32,725 nt of DNA, from positions 1 through 32,725 of the forward strand of contig JAJYZY010000005.1 in the NCBI GenBank assembly GCA_021799715.1, in the 5' to 3' direction. Positions 24,874 to 32,725 of the stretch are shown here, one piece after another. The translations under genes and the position numbers were made by a program. Within the stretch, counting starts at the first letter, position 1; every line of letters begins with the position of its first letter. This stretch comes from Planctomycetota bacterium. Lineage in GTDB: Bacteria; Planctomycetota; Phycisphaerae; WQYP01. Under the pieces are notes generated by a model that searched no databases, was not told where the DNA came from, and saw only the letters and a program-made list of their open reading frames with translations.

Positions 24874-27540
24874 TTATTTGGTCGAATAACTTCCGCCGGT
24901 GGTGGCTTTTACCACCGCTTGGGCGGCGGCCAACCGGGCGATCGGCACGCGGTAGGGTGAACAACTGACATAATTCAAACCGACGCGGTGGCAGAATTCC
25001 ACCGAGGCCGGGTCGCCGCCGTGTTCGCCGCAAATGCCGACCTTCAGATCGCCGCGAGTGCCGCGACCTTTCTCGATGGCAATTTTAATCAGTTGGCCAA
25101 CGCCGTCCTGATCCAGTGAATTGAATGGATCCTTGGGGAGAATTTCCAGCTCAACATATTTGGGCACGAACGACGCCACATCATCACGCGAGAAACCGAA
25201 GGTCATCTGCGTAAGATCATTGGTTCCGAAGCTGAAAAATTCCGCTTCTTTGGCGATCTGATCAGCGGTAATGGCGGCCCGCGGCAGTTCAATCATGGTG
25301 CCAACTTTGTAATCAACTTTTCTGCCGGACTTGGCAAACACTTCATCCGCTACGGCCCGGACGCGCGGCAGCAGGAATTCGAGTTCTTTTACCGTGTTGA
25401 CAATCGGGATCATGATTTCCGGGTACACTTTCACGCCCTTCTTGGCGACTTCAACCGCGGCCTGGAAAATCGCCCGGACCTGCATTTCCTGAATTTCCGG
25501 GAATACCACGGCAAGGCGGCAACCGCGGAAACCGAGCATCGGATTGGATTCATGCAGTTCGGTAACCCGCCGTTTAATGCGATCCAGCGGCACTTTCATC
25601 TGGCGGGCCATTTCACGCTGATTTTTTTCCTCATGCGGAAGGAACTCATGCAACGGCGGATCCAGCAGCCGGATGGTTACCGGCAGGCCGTCCATCGCCT
25701 TGAAAATTCCGACAAAATCTTTCTTCTGATACGGCAAAAGTTTCTTCAACGCGGCCCGGCGATCCTTTTCATTGTCCGCAAGAATCATTTCCCGCACCGC
25801 AACAATCCGATCGCCTTCAAAGAACATATGCTCTGTGCGGCACAGCCCAATGCCCTGCGCACCGAACTCACGGGCCACTTTGGCGTCATTGGGCGTATCG
25901 GCATTGGTGCGAACCTGCAGCTTGCGAATGGCATCGGCCCAGCCCATAAGCTTGGCGAAATCACCGGACACTTTCGGCTTGACGGTGGCAACGGCACCGG
26001 CGAACACCGCGCCGGTCGAGCCATCAATGGAAATCGTATCCTTGCGGCCAAACTTGCGCGTCTTGCCGGTGGCGCTTTTGATCACCACGGTTCCGGCTTT
26101 GGCATCAATATCCAATTCACCGCAACCGGCCACGCATGGCTTGCCCATGCCGCGGGCCACAACTGCCGCATGGCTGGTCATTCCGCCGGTACTTGTGAGA
26201 ATACCCACCGCCGTCTGCATGCCGCCGATATCCTCCGGCGAAGTTTCCTTGCGGACCAGAATAACTTTTTCCCCATCGGCAAAGCGCTTTTCGGCCTCTT
26301 CCGCGGTGAAGGCCAACTTGCCCACCGCCGCGCCGGGCGAGGCGGGCAGGCCCTTGGCGATTTGATCACGGGGGGCCTTGGGATCAAATGATGGGTGCAG
26401 CAACTGATCCAGACTGGCCGGATCAACACGCAGCACCGCGGTATTCTGATCAATCAGACCTTCAGCGGCCATTTCCACGGCCACGCGAACAGCCGCGTGC
26501 GCCGTGCGCTTTCCGTTGCGGGTTTGCAGCATGTAAAAATGATTATGCTCAACGGTGAATTCCATATCCTGCACATCCTTGAAATGCTTTTCAAGAATGT
26601 CCTTCACGCGCAGCAGTTCGGCGTATGCATCCGGCAGCGTATCGCCCATGCGGACAATCGGCTGCGGCGTGCGGATGCCGGCGACCACATCTTCACCCTG
26701 GGCGTTAATCAGAAATTCGCCGTAAAATACGTTTTCGCCGGTGGATGGATCACGGGTAAAACATACGCCGGTGGCGCAATCCTCGCCCATGTTGCCAAAC
26801 ACCATGGCCTGCACATTGACAGCCGTGCCGTTAAGCCCGGAAATTTCATTAATCTGCCGATATTTAATGGCCCGTGGACTCATCCATGATTGGAAGACCG
26901 CTTTAACGGATTTGACAATCTGCTCGCGCGGGCTGGTGGGGAATTTTTCTTTGGTGTGCTTTTCGTAAACTTTCAGGTATCGCTGGCAGACTTCCTTCAG
27001 CCCATCCACATCCAGATCAGTATCCAGTTTGACTTTGCGCTGTTTTTTTACCGCCGCCAGCTCATGTTCAAAGTGATGATGATCCACTCCCATGACCGTA
27101 TCGCCGAACATGTTAATCAGCCGCCGCCAGGCGTCCCACGCAAAACGCGGGTTGCCGCATGACTTCGAAAATGGGTCAATCATTTTCTCGGTTAAACCGA
27201 TGTTCAAAACCGTATCCATCATACCGGGCATGGAAACAGCAGCGCCGCTGCGGCAGGAAACCAGCAGTGGATTGACCGGGTCGCCGAGCTTTTTACCCAA
27301 AGCGTCTTCGAGCATTTTGATGCTTTCATCAATCTGCTGTTCCAGGCCATCGGGAAATTTTTCACCGTTCTTGTAGTATGCCGCGCAGCATTCCGTGCTG
27401 ATGGTGAAGCCTGGAGGAACCGGAAGACCAATGTTGGTCATCTCCGCGAGGTTGGCTCCTTTGCCGCCCAGCAGAACCTTATCCTTAGCGCTTCCTTCCG
27501 CTTTGCCACTACCGAAGAAGTATGTCAATTTATCGACCAT
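24874..27540 (-). CDS. ppdK: Pyruvate, phosphate dikinase
   Basis: Interconverts pyruvate + ATP + phosphate and phosphoenolpyruvate + AMP + diphosphate, linking glycolysis and gluconeogenesis in the cytoplasm. The 888-residue protein has the ATP-grasp N-terminal domain (LLGGKGANLAEMTNIGLPVPPGFTIST, SCRSGAAVSMPGMMDTVLN), the phosphohistidine domain with H457 (GGMTSHAAVVARGMGKPC), and the C-terminal PEP-binding barrel (GLCRTEHMFF, MIELPRAA, FFSFGTNDLTQM) with the active-site Cys in VGICGEHGGDP. Length is typical. ATG 27540 has GGAGG 9 bases upstream. The frame continues to 27906 as an Arg/Pro-rich tail without homology, so the long version is rejected. It has its own promoter and terminator: a single-gene unit. 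Confidence 0.97.
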   Translation of the reverse strand: MVDKLTYFFGSGKAEGSAKDKVLLGGKGANLAEMTNIGLPVPPGFTISTECCAAYYKNGEKFPDGLEQQIDESIKMLEDALGKKLGDPVNPLLVSCRSGAAVSMPGMMDTVLNIGLTEKMIDPFSKSCGNPRFAWDAWRRLINMFGDTVMGVDHHHFEHELAAVKKQRKVKLDTDLDVDGLKEVCQRYLKVYEKHTKEKFPTSPREQIVKSVKAVFQSWMSPRAIKYRQINEISGLNGTAVNVQAMVFGNMGEDCATGVCFTRDPSTGENVFYGEFLINAQGEDVVAGIRTPQPIVRMGDTLPDAYAELLRVKDILEKHFKDVQDMEFTVEHNHFYMLQTRNGKRTAHAAVRVAVEMAAEGLIDQNTAVLRVDPASLDQLLHPSFDPKAPRDQIAKGLPASPGAAVGKLAFTAEEAEKRFADGEKVILVRKETSPEDIGGMQTAVGILTSTGGMTSHAAVVARGMGKPCVAGCGELDIDAKAGTVVIKSATGKTRKFGRKDTISIDGSTGAVFAGAVATVKPKVSGDFAKLMGWADAIRKLQVRTNADTPNDAKVAREFGAQGIGLCRTEHMFFEGDRIVAVREMILADNEKDRRAALKKLLPYQKKDFVGIFKAMDGLPVTIRLLDPPLHEFLPHEEKNQREMARQMKVPLDRIKRRVTELHESNPMLGFRGCRLAVVFPEIQEMQVRAIFQAAVEVAKKGVKVYPEIMIPIVNTVKELEFLLPRVRAVADEVFAKSGRKVDYKVGTMIELPRAAITADQIAKEAEFFSFGTNDLTQMTFGFSRDDVASFVPKYVELEILPKDPFNSLDQDGVGQLIKIAIEKGRGTRGDLKVGICGEHGGDPASVEFCHRVGLNYVSCSPYRVPIARLAAAQAVVKATTGGSYSTK

Positions 27541-27632
27541 GCTATGGTACCTCCAGGGAAAATCTAAACCGGTGACATCATAAAATCCGCTGACTGTTCG
27601 CCCAGCCGGTGCAACGAACGCGGAAACCGTAG

Positions 27633-27660
27633 AGTATAAAGGCCTTGCGCACGGCGTCAA
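27633..27660 (-). promoter_or_regulatory. sigma70-type promoter of ppdK
   Basis: On the minus strand TTGACG (27655-27660) and TATACT (27633-27638) are 16 bases apart. The start would be near 27626, giving a leader of about 85 bases that contains the GGAGG of ppdK. It also shows that the upstream extension of the ppdK frame overlaps the promoter. Confidence 0.6.
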
Positions 27661-27841
27661 ACGACCCGTCCGTCGGCAGGCGCAGGGGGCGTGGCAATAA
27701 ATCCGGGCAGGCCTCCTGCGGTAAGTGCTTCCAAGACCAACCGTTCTCATAGCGACGGCATTTAAGCCGCCGATTTCCCCGGCTGCCCGGAAAAATTGCC
27801 GCGCCCGGCGCGGGCGGCATGGCCGAGATGCGGCTTTCAAT

Positions 27842-27878
27842 AAAAAAAACCGCGCGGGCCTGAAAGCCGGCGCGGTTT
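27842..27878 (-). terminator. Rho-independent terminator after xerC/D
   Basis: 9-bp stem AAACCGCGC / GCGCGGTTT (27870-27878 and 27847-27855 on the plus strand), a 14-base loop, then eight T residues on the minus strand. It lies about 30 bases after the recombinase stop and ends the hisG-to-xer gene run. Confidence 0.88.
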
Positions 27879-27906
27879 GCGATGCAAATAGTGGTGGATG
27901 CCGCAT

Positions 27907-28983
27907 CTACGATGGGACTTCATTGGCCCGCGGGTGGGCGTTTTCGTATACATCCTGAATGCGCTTGGTGGTCAGGTGGGTGTATATTTGAGTGGTACTT
28001 AAGCTCTGGTGGCCTAAAAGCTCCTGCACCACGCGCAGATCGGCACCATGGTTGAGCATGTGGGTAGCAAAACTGTGCCGCAACGTATGCGGGCTGATAT
28101 CCGGATCCAGATGCGCTTCAATCAGATATTTATCCAGCTTGCGGCGCACCGAGCGCGTGCTCAATCGCTGACCGTGCTTATTGATAAACAGCGGCGCTTC
28201 GGGCGAATCCTGGGTCATAATGGTCTTTCTCTGGGCAATGTACTTGGCCAGGGCATTAACCGCCGTCTGGCCCACCGGGCTGACACGCTCTTTTTTTCCT
28301 TTGCCGCGGACTTTGATAACGCCGCCGACGACATCCAGATCATCGATATTCAAACCGACCAACTCGCTGACGCGCAGGCCGGAGGAATAGATCACTTCCA
28401 GCATGGCTTTATCGCGTGATCCGAGAATGTCCGAGTCATCCGGCGTTTGCAACAGTCGCGTAACTTGTTCTTCAGTCATAAATTTGGGCAGGCGCTTGTC
28501 GAGTTTCGGCGTGCGGATGCTGAGCATGGGATTGTTGCCCGTCAGGCCGCGCTTATTGAGAAATTTGAAAAAGCTGCGCAGAGTGGCGAGTTTGCGCGCC
28601 ACGGTGGCTTTGGAGTAGTTGTGCTCGCGCATGTGCTGGAGATAGCGACGGACATCTTCCGCATTCGCATTCAGCAGCAATTCCTCAATTTGCTGCGGGG
28701 GCGGTTCGGCTGGATTTTTGCCCTGCTTATTCTGCATTTCCCGGGAAAGATTTACCGCGGCATTCCCCGAAGCCGGCTGCGACATCAGCACACTGGCCGG
28801 AATATCCTGCACTCCGGCAAGAAACAGCCCAAATTGTCGGAGATCGGCACCATAGCACTTGCTGGTATACGTGGAGAAATGCCGCTCGAACTGCAGATAA
28901 TTCAGAAATTCCTGAACCTGATGGGGTAAATTAAGCGTGTCCATATTAGTCAACTGCTCCAAGGTCGGCAGCGGTTCATCCAT
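27907..28983 (-). CDS. xerC: Site-specific tyrosine recombinase XerC/XerD
   Basis: Resolves chromosome dimers at dif sites with its partner Xer protein and FtsK. The ~358-residue protein has the SAM-like N-terminal domain (FLNYLQFERHFSTYTSKCYG, later KATVARKLATLRSFFKFLNK) and the catalytic domain with all active residues, numbered from ATG 28983: R194 (YSSGLRVSEL), K218 (VRGKGKKER), H289 and R292 (SPHTLRHSFATHML), H315 (LLGHQSLSTTQ) and nucleophile Y324 (IYTHL). It is ~55 residues longer than usual because of a Gln/Asn/Pro-rich insertion between the first helices and DVRRYLQHM. XerC and XerD cannot be told apart by eye. The start is uncertain: ATG 28983 (AGGA 4 bases before), 28944 or 29046. 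Confidence 0.92.
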   Translation of the reverse strand: MDEPLPTLEQLTNMDTLNLPHQVQEFLNYLQFERHFSTYTSKCYGADLRQFGLFLAGVQDIPASVLMSQPASGNAAVNLSREMQNKQGKNPAEPPPQQIEELLLNANAEDVRRYLQHMREHNYSKATVARKLATLRSFFKFLNKRGLTGNNPMLSIRTPKLDKRLPKFMTEEQVTRLLQTPDDSDILGSRDKAMLEVIYSSGLRVSELVGLNIDDLDVVGGVIKVRGKGKKERVSPVGQTAVNALAKYIAQRKTIMTQDSPEAPLFINKHGQRLSTRSVRRKLDKYLIEAHLDPDISPHTLRHSFATHMLNHGADLRVVQELLGHQSLSTTQIYTHLTTKRIQDVYENAHPRANEVPS

Positions 28984-29386
28984 ACCATCCTGCAATGGCT
29001 GTGCCGCGTTATCCGACGCTAATGTAAACCTTGTCTTGAGCCTCATCCGTTCGGCTCAACCCGCCCACAATCGCTTCCGCGGCCGCGATAACTTTTCCGC
29101 GACCCACCACAGTCTCATGTCGGATGGACCGTGCAGAGGCCCGACAGCCCCTGATCGCAGATCGGTTGGCAACCGTATCCATGGTTGTTTATCGGCAATA
29201 ATGCGCGAATGGATGAGATACAATTTTCAAAGTAGATGATGAATAAATGGATATGGGACGCACGGAATCAAAACGCGGTGAACCGAATCATTTTACGCCA
29301 TCCGGCGGCCCATTTTTTGGATGAAGCCTCAATTGCTCTATTTGCGAAAATAGGGGCTGCCCATCAATGGCCGATGCAACAATCCG
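28984..29386. other. Intergenic stretch between xerC/D and the FlgI-like gene
   Basis: About 340-400 bases without a convincing gene. Plus-strand frames at 28937-29239 and 29236-29454 have no motif, and both run antisense into flanking genes. On the minus strand TTGTAT and TATTGC, 17 bases apart, are a weak candidate promoter for xerC/D. No terminator with a T-run was found for the FlgI-like gene. Confidence 0.4.
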
Positions 29387-31246
29387 CTATTTTCCGGGCA
29401 CTTCACCCGGAAGCGACGTTGAGTATGTTAGAGATCCGTTACCGGATGATTTGACGTTTTGCGTTGTGGTCGTTGCAAGGTTCATGGTGCTGTGGCTGGG
29501 TCGGGGCTGATTGAGCGAAGCAAACATTTCACGACTGCGGTTGGCCATTCGCTCGAGGCGGAACGTGGCGTTGATTTCACCGGTTTGACACAACGTGTAC
29601 AACATGGTCACCAGCCGCTGGTAAGATATTGCGATATAGGGTGTCTTCGGATTGAATTTTGGCGAGAATGGATCAGGTGCGGCGGCAAGCGCCGAAATAA
29701 TTGCCGGCAACTGTGGTTTGCAGGTTAATTCGACGACCTTATGTGTTAATGGATCGCGATAGTAGAGCATGACCGGGAAAGCGGATTTTCCGGCGGCGGC
29801 TCCGGACGCCGGAAGGGGGTAATTGATTGTCAAGGCACCGCGCGGACTGATATAAAGCGTTCCCGGTACCAGCACGGGCACATGCCCGATAATGGCAATT
29901 TGTGGAAGGCGATGCGATGTAACATAAACCAGCGAGGACGTATCGGCAGGCAATACGGACATAAGGAATCGACCGAAGAACGGTTGCCGATACAGGTGCG
30001 AAGAATGAATCTCCGCCAAACCGCGGTAGGCCAATATTTTTAATCCCGGGTCATTGGAACGCAGCAATTTTGAATAAGCCAGCGTGGCATTAACCCGATC
30101 TCCGCAGCGGGCAAGATCCCGAATGGCGGTTCTCTGGAAAGGGCTTTTGGAATCAGTGGCATATTTTGCCAGCACAGGAATGGCATCTTCATCGCCGATA
30201 AAGCTACCTGCGAGCACCGTGAAGAACCGCACGGCGGACTGGGGAGAATTATAATGCAGACGCAGCATGGGGATAATCGGCCGACCAAGCTGTTCGAGTG
30301 CCAGTGCGATTCGATTATCCGGAGCATTGGGATCGCGCAGGGATTTAATAAGTATGGCCGCCTGCTGGGTGGCAAATCCGGGCATATCGCGCTGGAGATA
30401 CAGCGCCATGACCCGGCGGACAAAACGCGCAGGATGATGACGGTATTTTTTTGGAACCCGCAGACGGATCATCATATCATTCTCGGCAGTGGCAATTGGA
30501 GGATAGCCGCCGAAGCGTTCATTAATAATCTGCTCAACCAGGGCACTGATGCGGTAGGAGGGGCTGTAGAGTTCCAGCATGACCGGCAGGCTGTTGGTAA
30601 CAACTCCCCCACCGAGGATGCGTCCGTTGCGGATTATATCCGCCGGCTTTTTAAGCGAGCCGCCGGCATTAAACGGATTACAGAAAACCGGTCCCATTCC
30701 GCGGGCGATTGCATCGGTTTGCACGATTTTACGTATGTGCGTACGCAACGGCACGGGCCAGAGCAGGCCATTTTCCAGATTGGTTGTGGCGGTTCCGGCA
30801 AGGGCGGTAACGTAAAGATCAAAATGTGTTCCCGCCGTTGCCATGGCCGGAATGGCACCCTGGACAAATACAGCGGCAACCTGCCGGGAATTTAAAATGC
30901 GATTGGGATCATATTGTTCGGTTCCGCGACTTAGATACCCCGCTCCATTTTTAAGCAGGCGGTCGGAAAGAATGCTCCGGATTCCCGGCGGCATTTCGCC
31001 GCTGCCGGTATTTGGTAAACCGGCCACCACGCCCCAGCCGCGCACAAGAATCGGGCGCGCATACGCCAAAGCCGCAACGGAGCGTATGGTGCCGCGCAAT
31101 GCCGGATAAATCGACGGCTTGAGGTGCAAATCCTGCAGGGATACCGGCATTTGCTTTGGTCGTTTGGGCTGATCAGAGCATGCCGCCAAAGCCAACAGGA
31201 GTAATCCTGCCAAAGCCGCCGTCACGGGGACATTATTACGTTTCAT
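29387..31246 (-). CDS. FlgI-like lipoprotein with HEAT-like region
   Basis: A lipoprotein of ~619 residues: the signal MKRNNVPVTAALAGLLLLAL ends in a lipobox with Cys23 (ALAAC). Residues ~60-320 resemble the flagellar P-ring protein FlgI: VRGWGVVAGLPNTGSG (FlgI has GYGLVVGL-x-GTGD), VAAVFVQGAIPAMATAGTHF for the region FlgI spells as VTA-x-LPPFA-x-GD, and FDLYVTALAGTATTNLENG. The next ~150 residues are helical repeats like HEAT/PBS motifs (AIPVLAKYATDSKSPFQRTA, LKILAYRGLAEIHS). No other flagellar gene is in the window, so a structural or scaffold role in the envelope is likelier than a P-ring. M at 31246 was chosen because it directly precedes the signal; the frame extends to ATG 31357, overlapping the yajQ stop as ATGA, so coupling is possible. 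Confidence 0.75.
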   Translation of the reverse strand: MKRNNVPVTAALAGLLLLALAACSDQPKRPKQMPVSLQDLHLKPSIYPALRGTIRSVAALAYARPILVRGWGVVAGLPNTGSGEMPPGIRSILSDRLLKNGAGYLSRGTEQYDPNRILNSRQVAAVFVQGAIPAMATAGTHFDLYVTALAGTATTNLENGLLWPVPLRTHIRKIVQTDAIARGMGPVFCNPFNAGGSLKKPADIIRNGRILGGGVVTNSLPVMLELYSPSYRISALVEQIINERFGGYPPIATAENDMMIRLRVPKKYRHHPARFVRRVMALYLQRDMPGFATQQAAILIKSLRDPNAPDNRIALALEQLGRPIIPMLRLHYNSPQSAVRFFTVLAGSFIGDEDAIPVLAKYATDSKSPFQRTAIRDLARCGDRVNATLAYSKLLRSNDPGLKILAYRGLAEIHSSHLYRQPFFGRFLMSVLPADTSSLVYVTSHRLPQIAIIGHVPVLVPGTLYISPRGALTINYPLPASGAAAGKSAFPVMLYYRDPLTHKVVELTCKPQLPAIISALAAAPDPFSPKFNPKTPYIAISYQRLVTMLYTLCQTGEINATFRLERMANRSREMFASLNQPRPSHSTMNLATTTTQNVKSSGNGSLTYSTSLPGEVPGK

Positions 31247-31353
31247 TATTTTTAACATTTTCAGCACCATTGCCGGCCCGTTATTCCACCGCAAAGCACA
31301 GGAGCCAATACGATTAGCATAACGCCGTTTACGCGGGAACGCCAAGGGAAAAA

Positions 31354-31854
31354 TCATCGGAAATTATTAAACTGAATGGGTACCTCCGGAGGTTTTGCCC
31401 GCAAGTCGGCGATGACCGCCTGCAGGTCATCTTTTTTCGCGCCGCTGACGCGCAAGGATTCACCCTGAATGCTGACGTTGATTTTCAGGCCCATATCCTT
31501 GATTCTTTTTTGCAGCGCCTTGGCGGTTTCACGATCAATGCCGCTTTTCAGTTTAATTTTTTGTCGCACCGTTTTATGGGTTGCGGATTCCAGTTTCTGC
31601 TTGTCCAGGCTGCGGGCATCGACCCCGCGTTTGACCATTTTTGAAATCAGCACCTGAATTACCGCATCAAGCTGGGTTTCATCGTCCGCGGTAACGGTTA
31701 TGAGCTTTTCCTTTTTATCCAGCTCCGAAACCGCCGCCGCGGTACCACGAAAATCAAAACGCGTGGCAATTTCCTTTTGCGCCTGGACAACGGCGTTGTC
31801 CAGTTCCTGTAAATTGACCTCGTTTACAATGTCAAATGATGAATCGGCTGCCAT
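31354..31854 (-). CDS. yajQ: YajQ-family nucleotide-binding protein (UPF0234)
   Basis: The 166-residue protein shows the YajQ pattern throughout: SSFDIVNEVNLQELDNAVVQ, EIATRFDFRGTAAA, ITVTADDETQLDAVIQVL, KMVKRGVDARSLD, KINVSIQGESLRVSGAKKDD and the C-terminal VPIQFNNFR. It forms two ferredoxin-like domains. Some family members bind cyclic di-GMP and act with transcription factors, and others have been linked to nucleic-acid binding; the role here is unproven. ATG 31854 has AAGGAG 8 bases upstream. It lies between the small membrane protein and the FlgI-like lipoprotein on the same strand. Confidence 0.96.
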   Translation of the reverse strand: MAADSSFDIVNEVNLQELDNAVVQAQKEIATRFDFRGTAAAVSELDKKEKLITVTADDETQLDAVIQVLISKMVKRGVDARSLDKQKLESATHKTVRQKIKLKSGIDRETAKALQKRIKDMGLKINVSIQGESLRVSGAKKDDLQAVIADLRAKPPEVPIQFNNFR

Positions 31855-31926
31855 AACGAATACTCCTTTATGTAGTGCCAGAACAAGACCCTATCGCTTG
31901 TGGAGGCATCGAATCGTATTGCCGCG

Positions 31927-32238
31927 TTACCAACCACGATATTTAATGATATCCGGCGGCGATGTTTTGCGCTGGAAAAACCGATACATCGGCCCGATGA
32001 CCGCCGCGATGACCAAGGTCCAGATCACCGCAAGAAGGACATATTTAGCCCACTGCGGGTCTTTAGGCACGGCGATGCGGCCAACCGCAGCACCGTGCGC
32101 CGGCAACATTGCCGCCGCTGCCCGACCGATATGATCAAACAGCATCACCGTCGCCACGAAAACACAGCCGGCGCGGATCGCCCGCGGACACCACGCGCGG
32201 TGAATTCGCACAATTTGCCAAAGTCCAGGCGTGCTCAT
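31927..32238 (-). CDS. Small membrane protein, unknown function
   Basis: A 103-residue protein with two hydrophobic stretches: a weaker one at ~21-46 ([19 protein letters not shown]) and a clear transmembrane helix at ~65-85 ([20 protein letters not shown]), followed by a basic tail ([18 protein letters not shown]). The ATG overlaps the hisG stop as ATGA (32235-32238), so it is translationally coupled to hisG. I do not recognise a family. The overlap and the well-formed helix support a real gene. Confidence 0.7.
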   Translation of the reverse strand: MSTPGLWQIVRIHRAWCPRAIRAGCVFVATVMLFDHIGRAAAAMLPAHGAAVGRIAVPKDPQWAKYVLLAVIWTLVIAAVIGPMYRFFQRKTSPPDIIKYRGW

Positions 32239-32725
32239 GTAATGACCTTATTGAGCGGATAACTGATAAGGCCCGTAGCACCGGCCCGTTTAAGCAACGG
32301 AATGATCTCGCGTTCCATCTTCTCTTCCACGATGACTTCCACGGCAATCCAGGAACCGTCCGCCAGAGCCGATATCGTGGGCGATTTTTCCGCCGGCAGA
32401 ATCTTCAGAACAGCGTCAAGCTTTTCTTTTGGCGCATTGAGTTTAAGACCGATTTTTTCCCGCGCGTTAATGGCCCCCTGAAGCAGCAGCGCGATGTTTT
32501 CAATTTTCTCGCGTTTGGCAGGCTCCTGCCAGGCTTTATGATTTGCGATCAGCCGCGTGGTGCTCGTGAGAAGCGTGTCAATAATGCGCAGGTTGTTGGC
32601 GCGAATGGATGAACCGGTTTCGGTAATATCAACAATGGCATCCAGCAGGCGGGCTTTGACCTCTGTTGCCCCCCAACTGAATTCCACGCGCACGGGAATA
32701 TGACGTTCAAGAAAGTATTGTCTGG
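32235..32725 (-). CDS. hisG: ATP phosphoribosyltransferase, C-terminal part (partial)
   Basis: First enzyme of histidine synthesis (ATP + PRPP to phosphoribosyl-ATP). The frame runs past the window edge, so only the last ~163 residues are seen. They include the end of the catalytic domain ([52 protein letters not shown]) and the ACT-like regulatory domain ([39 protein letters not shown]), which identifies the long, histidine-inhibited HisG form that works without HisZ. GTG at 32693 is an internal codon and not the start. The stop overlaps the next gene. Confidence 0.95.
   Translation of the reverse strand, partial: RQYFLERHIPVRVEFSWGATEVKARLLDAIVDITETGSSIRANNLRIIDTLLTSTTRLIANHKAWQEPAKREKIENIALLLQGAINAREKIGLKLNAPKEKLDAVLKILPAEKSPTISALADGSWIAVEVIVEEKMEREIIPLLKRAGATGLISYPLNKVIT

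Noticed and set aside
27541..27906. 122-residue N-terminal extension of PpdK
   Set aside because: Arg/Pro-rich, covers the ppdK promoter and the xer terminator, and the internal ATG has a perfect GGAGG.
29236..29454. Plus-strand frame of 72 codons
   Set aside because: It runs into the FlgI-like gene on the other strand and has no recognisable motif.

Overview
The window looks like chromosomal DNA of a GC-moderate bacterium, most likely a planctomycete (Phycisphaerae-like). The reasons are Tat-exported plant-polysaccharide enzymes, a FlgI-like lipoprotein outside any flagellar cluster, a long XerC/D with an internal insertion, and a recombinase remnant preceded by a tiny conserved-looking ORF. 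The taxonomic call is an inference from gene content. No rRNA or other taxonomic marker is present.

Layout. (1) 1-1765 is an accessory scar. A 59-residue ORF, an AT-rich protein with a HEPN-like R-x4-H motif and the N-terminal stub of a serine recombinase lie in one tightly packed plus-strand unit. The stub is cut off near 1130. It is followed by a reverse-strand four-helix-bundle (S23-type) gene with a long inverted repeat in its leader, and then tRNA-Pro(CGG). (2) 2290-8430 carries gltB-gltD (glutamate synthase) behind a recognisable sigma70-type promoter. (3) 8523-17445 is a pectin-side-chain locus: a GH140/apiosidase-like hydrolase and a GT2 glycosyltransferase on the plus strand, converging on a minus-strand operon of PL4 rhamnogalacturonan lyase, SGNH acetylesterase and GH35 beta-galactosidase. 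Upstream of the operon lie a promoter and two 13-bp direct repeats exactly 21 bp apart. (4) 18113-20876 holds an XRE-type regulator and a ferredoxin-type nitrite/sulfite reductase with a near-consensus promoter. (5) 21011-22798 is a large glycogen-synthase-like glycosyltransferase. (6) 22824-24803 (minus) holds a Phd/VapC-type toxin-antitoxin pair with its own promoter and palindromic operator, then proC and a PTPS/QueD-family gene carrying the ExxHGH motif. (7) 24805-27660 is pyruvate phosphate dikinase with promoter and terminator. (8) 27842-32725 (minus) runs from hisG (cut by the window edge) through a small membrane protein, yajQ, a FlgI-like/HEAT-like lipoprotein and xerC/D with its terminator.

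How the genes work together. GltBD and the nitrite-reductase-type enzyme point to assimilation of oxidised nitrogen into glutamate. PpdK, ProC and HisG are core metabolism. The carbohydrate cluster would cleave the rhamnogalacturonan backbone, deacetylate it and trim galactose and possibly apiose side chains. Three of its four enzymes show clear export signals (Tat or Sec), and the fourth has a Sec-like signal.

The items I would follow first are the four-helix-bundle gene with its structured leader at a recombinase scar, the HEPN-like protein coupled to that recombinase, the tandem operator of the pectin operon, and the ExxHGH PTPS as a possible folate-pathway replacement enzyme. No CRISPR array, complete insertion sequence or rRNA was seen.
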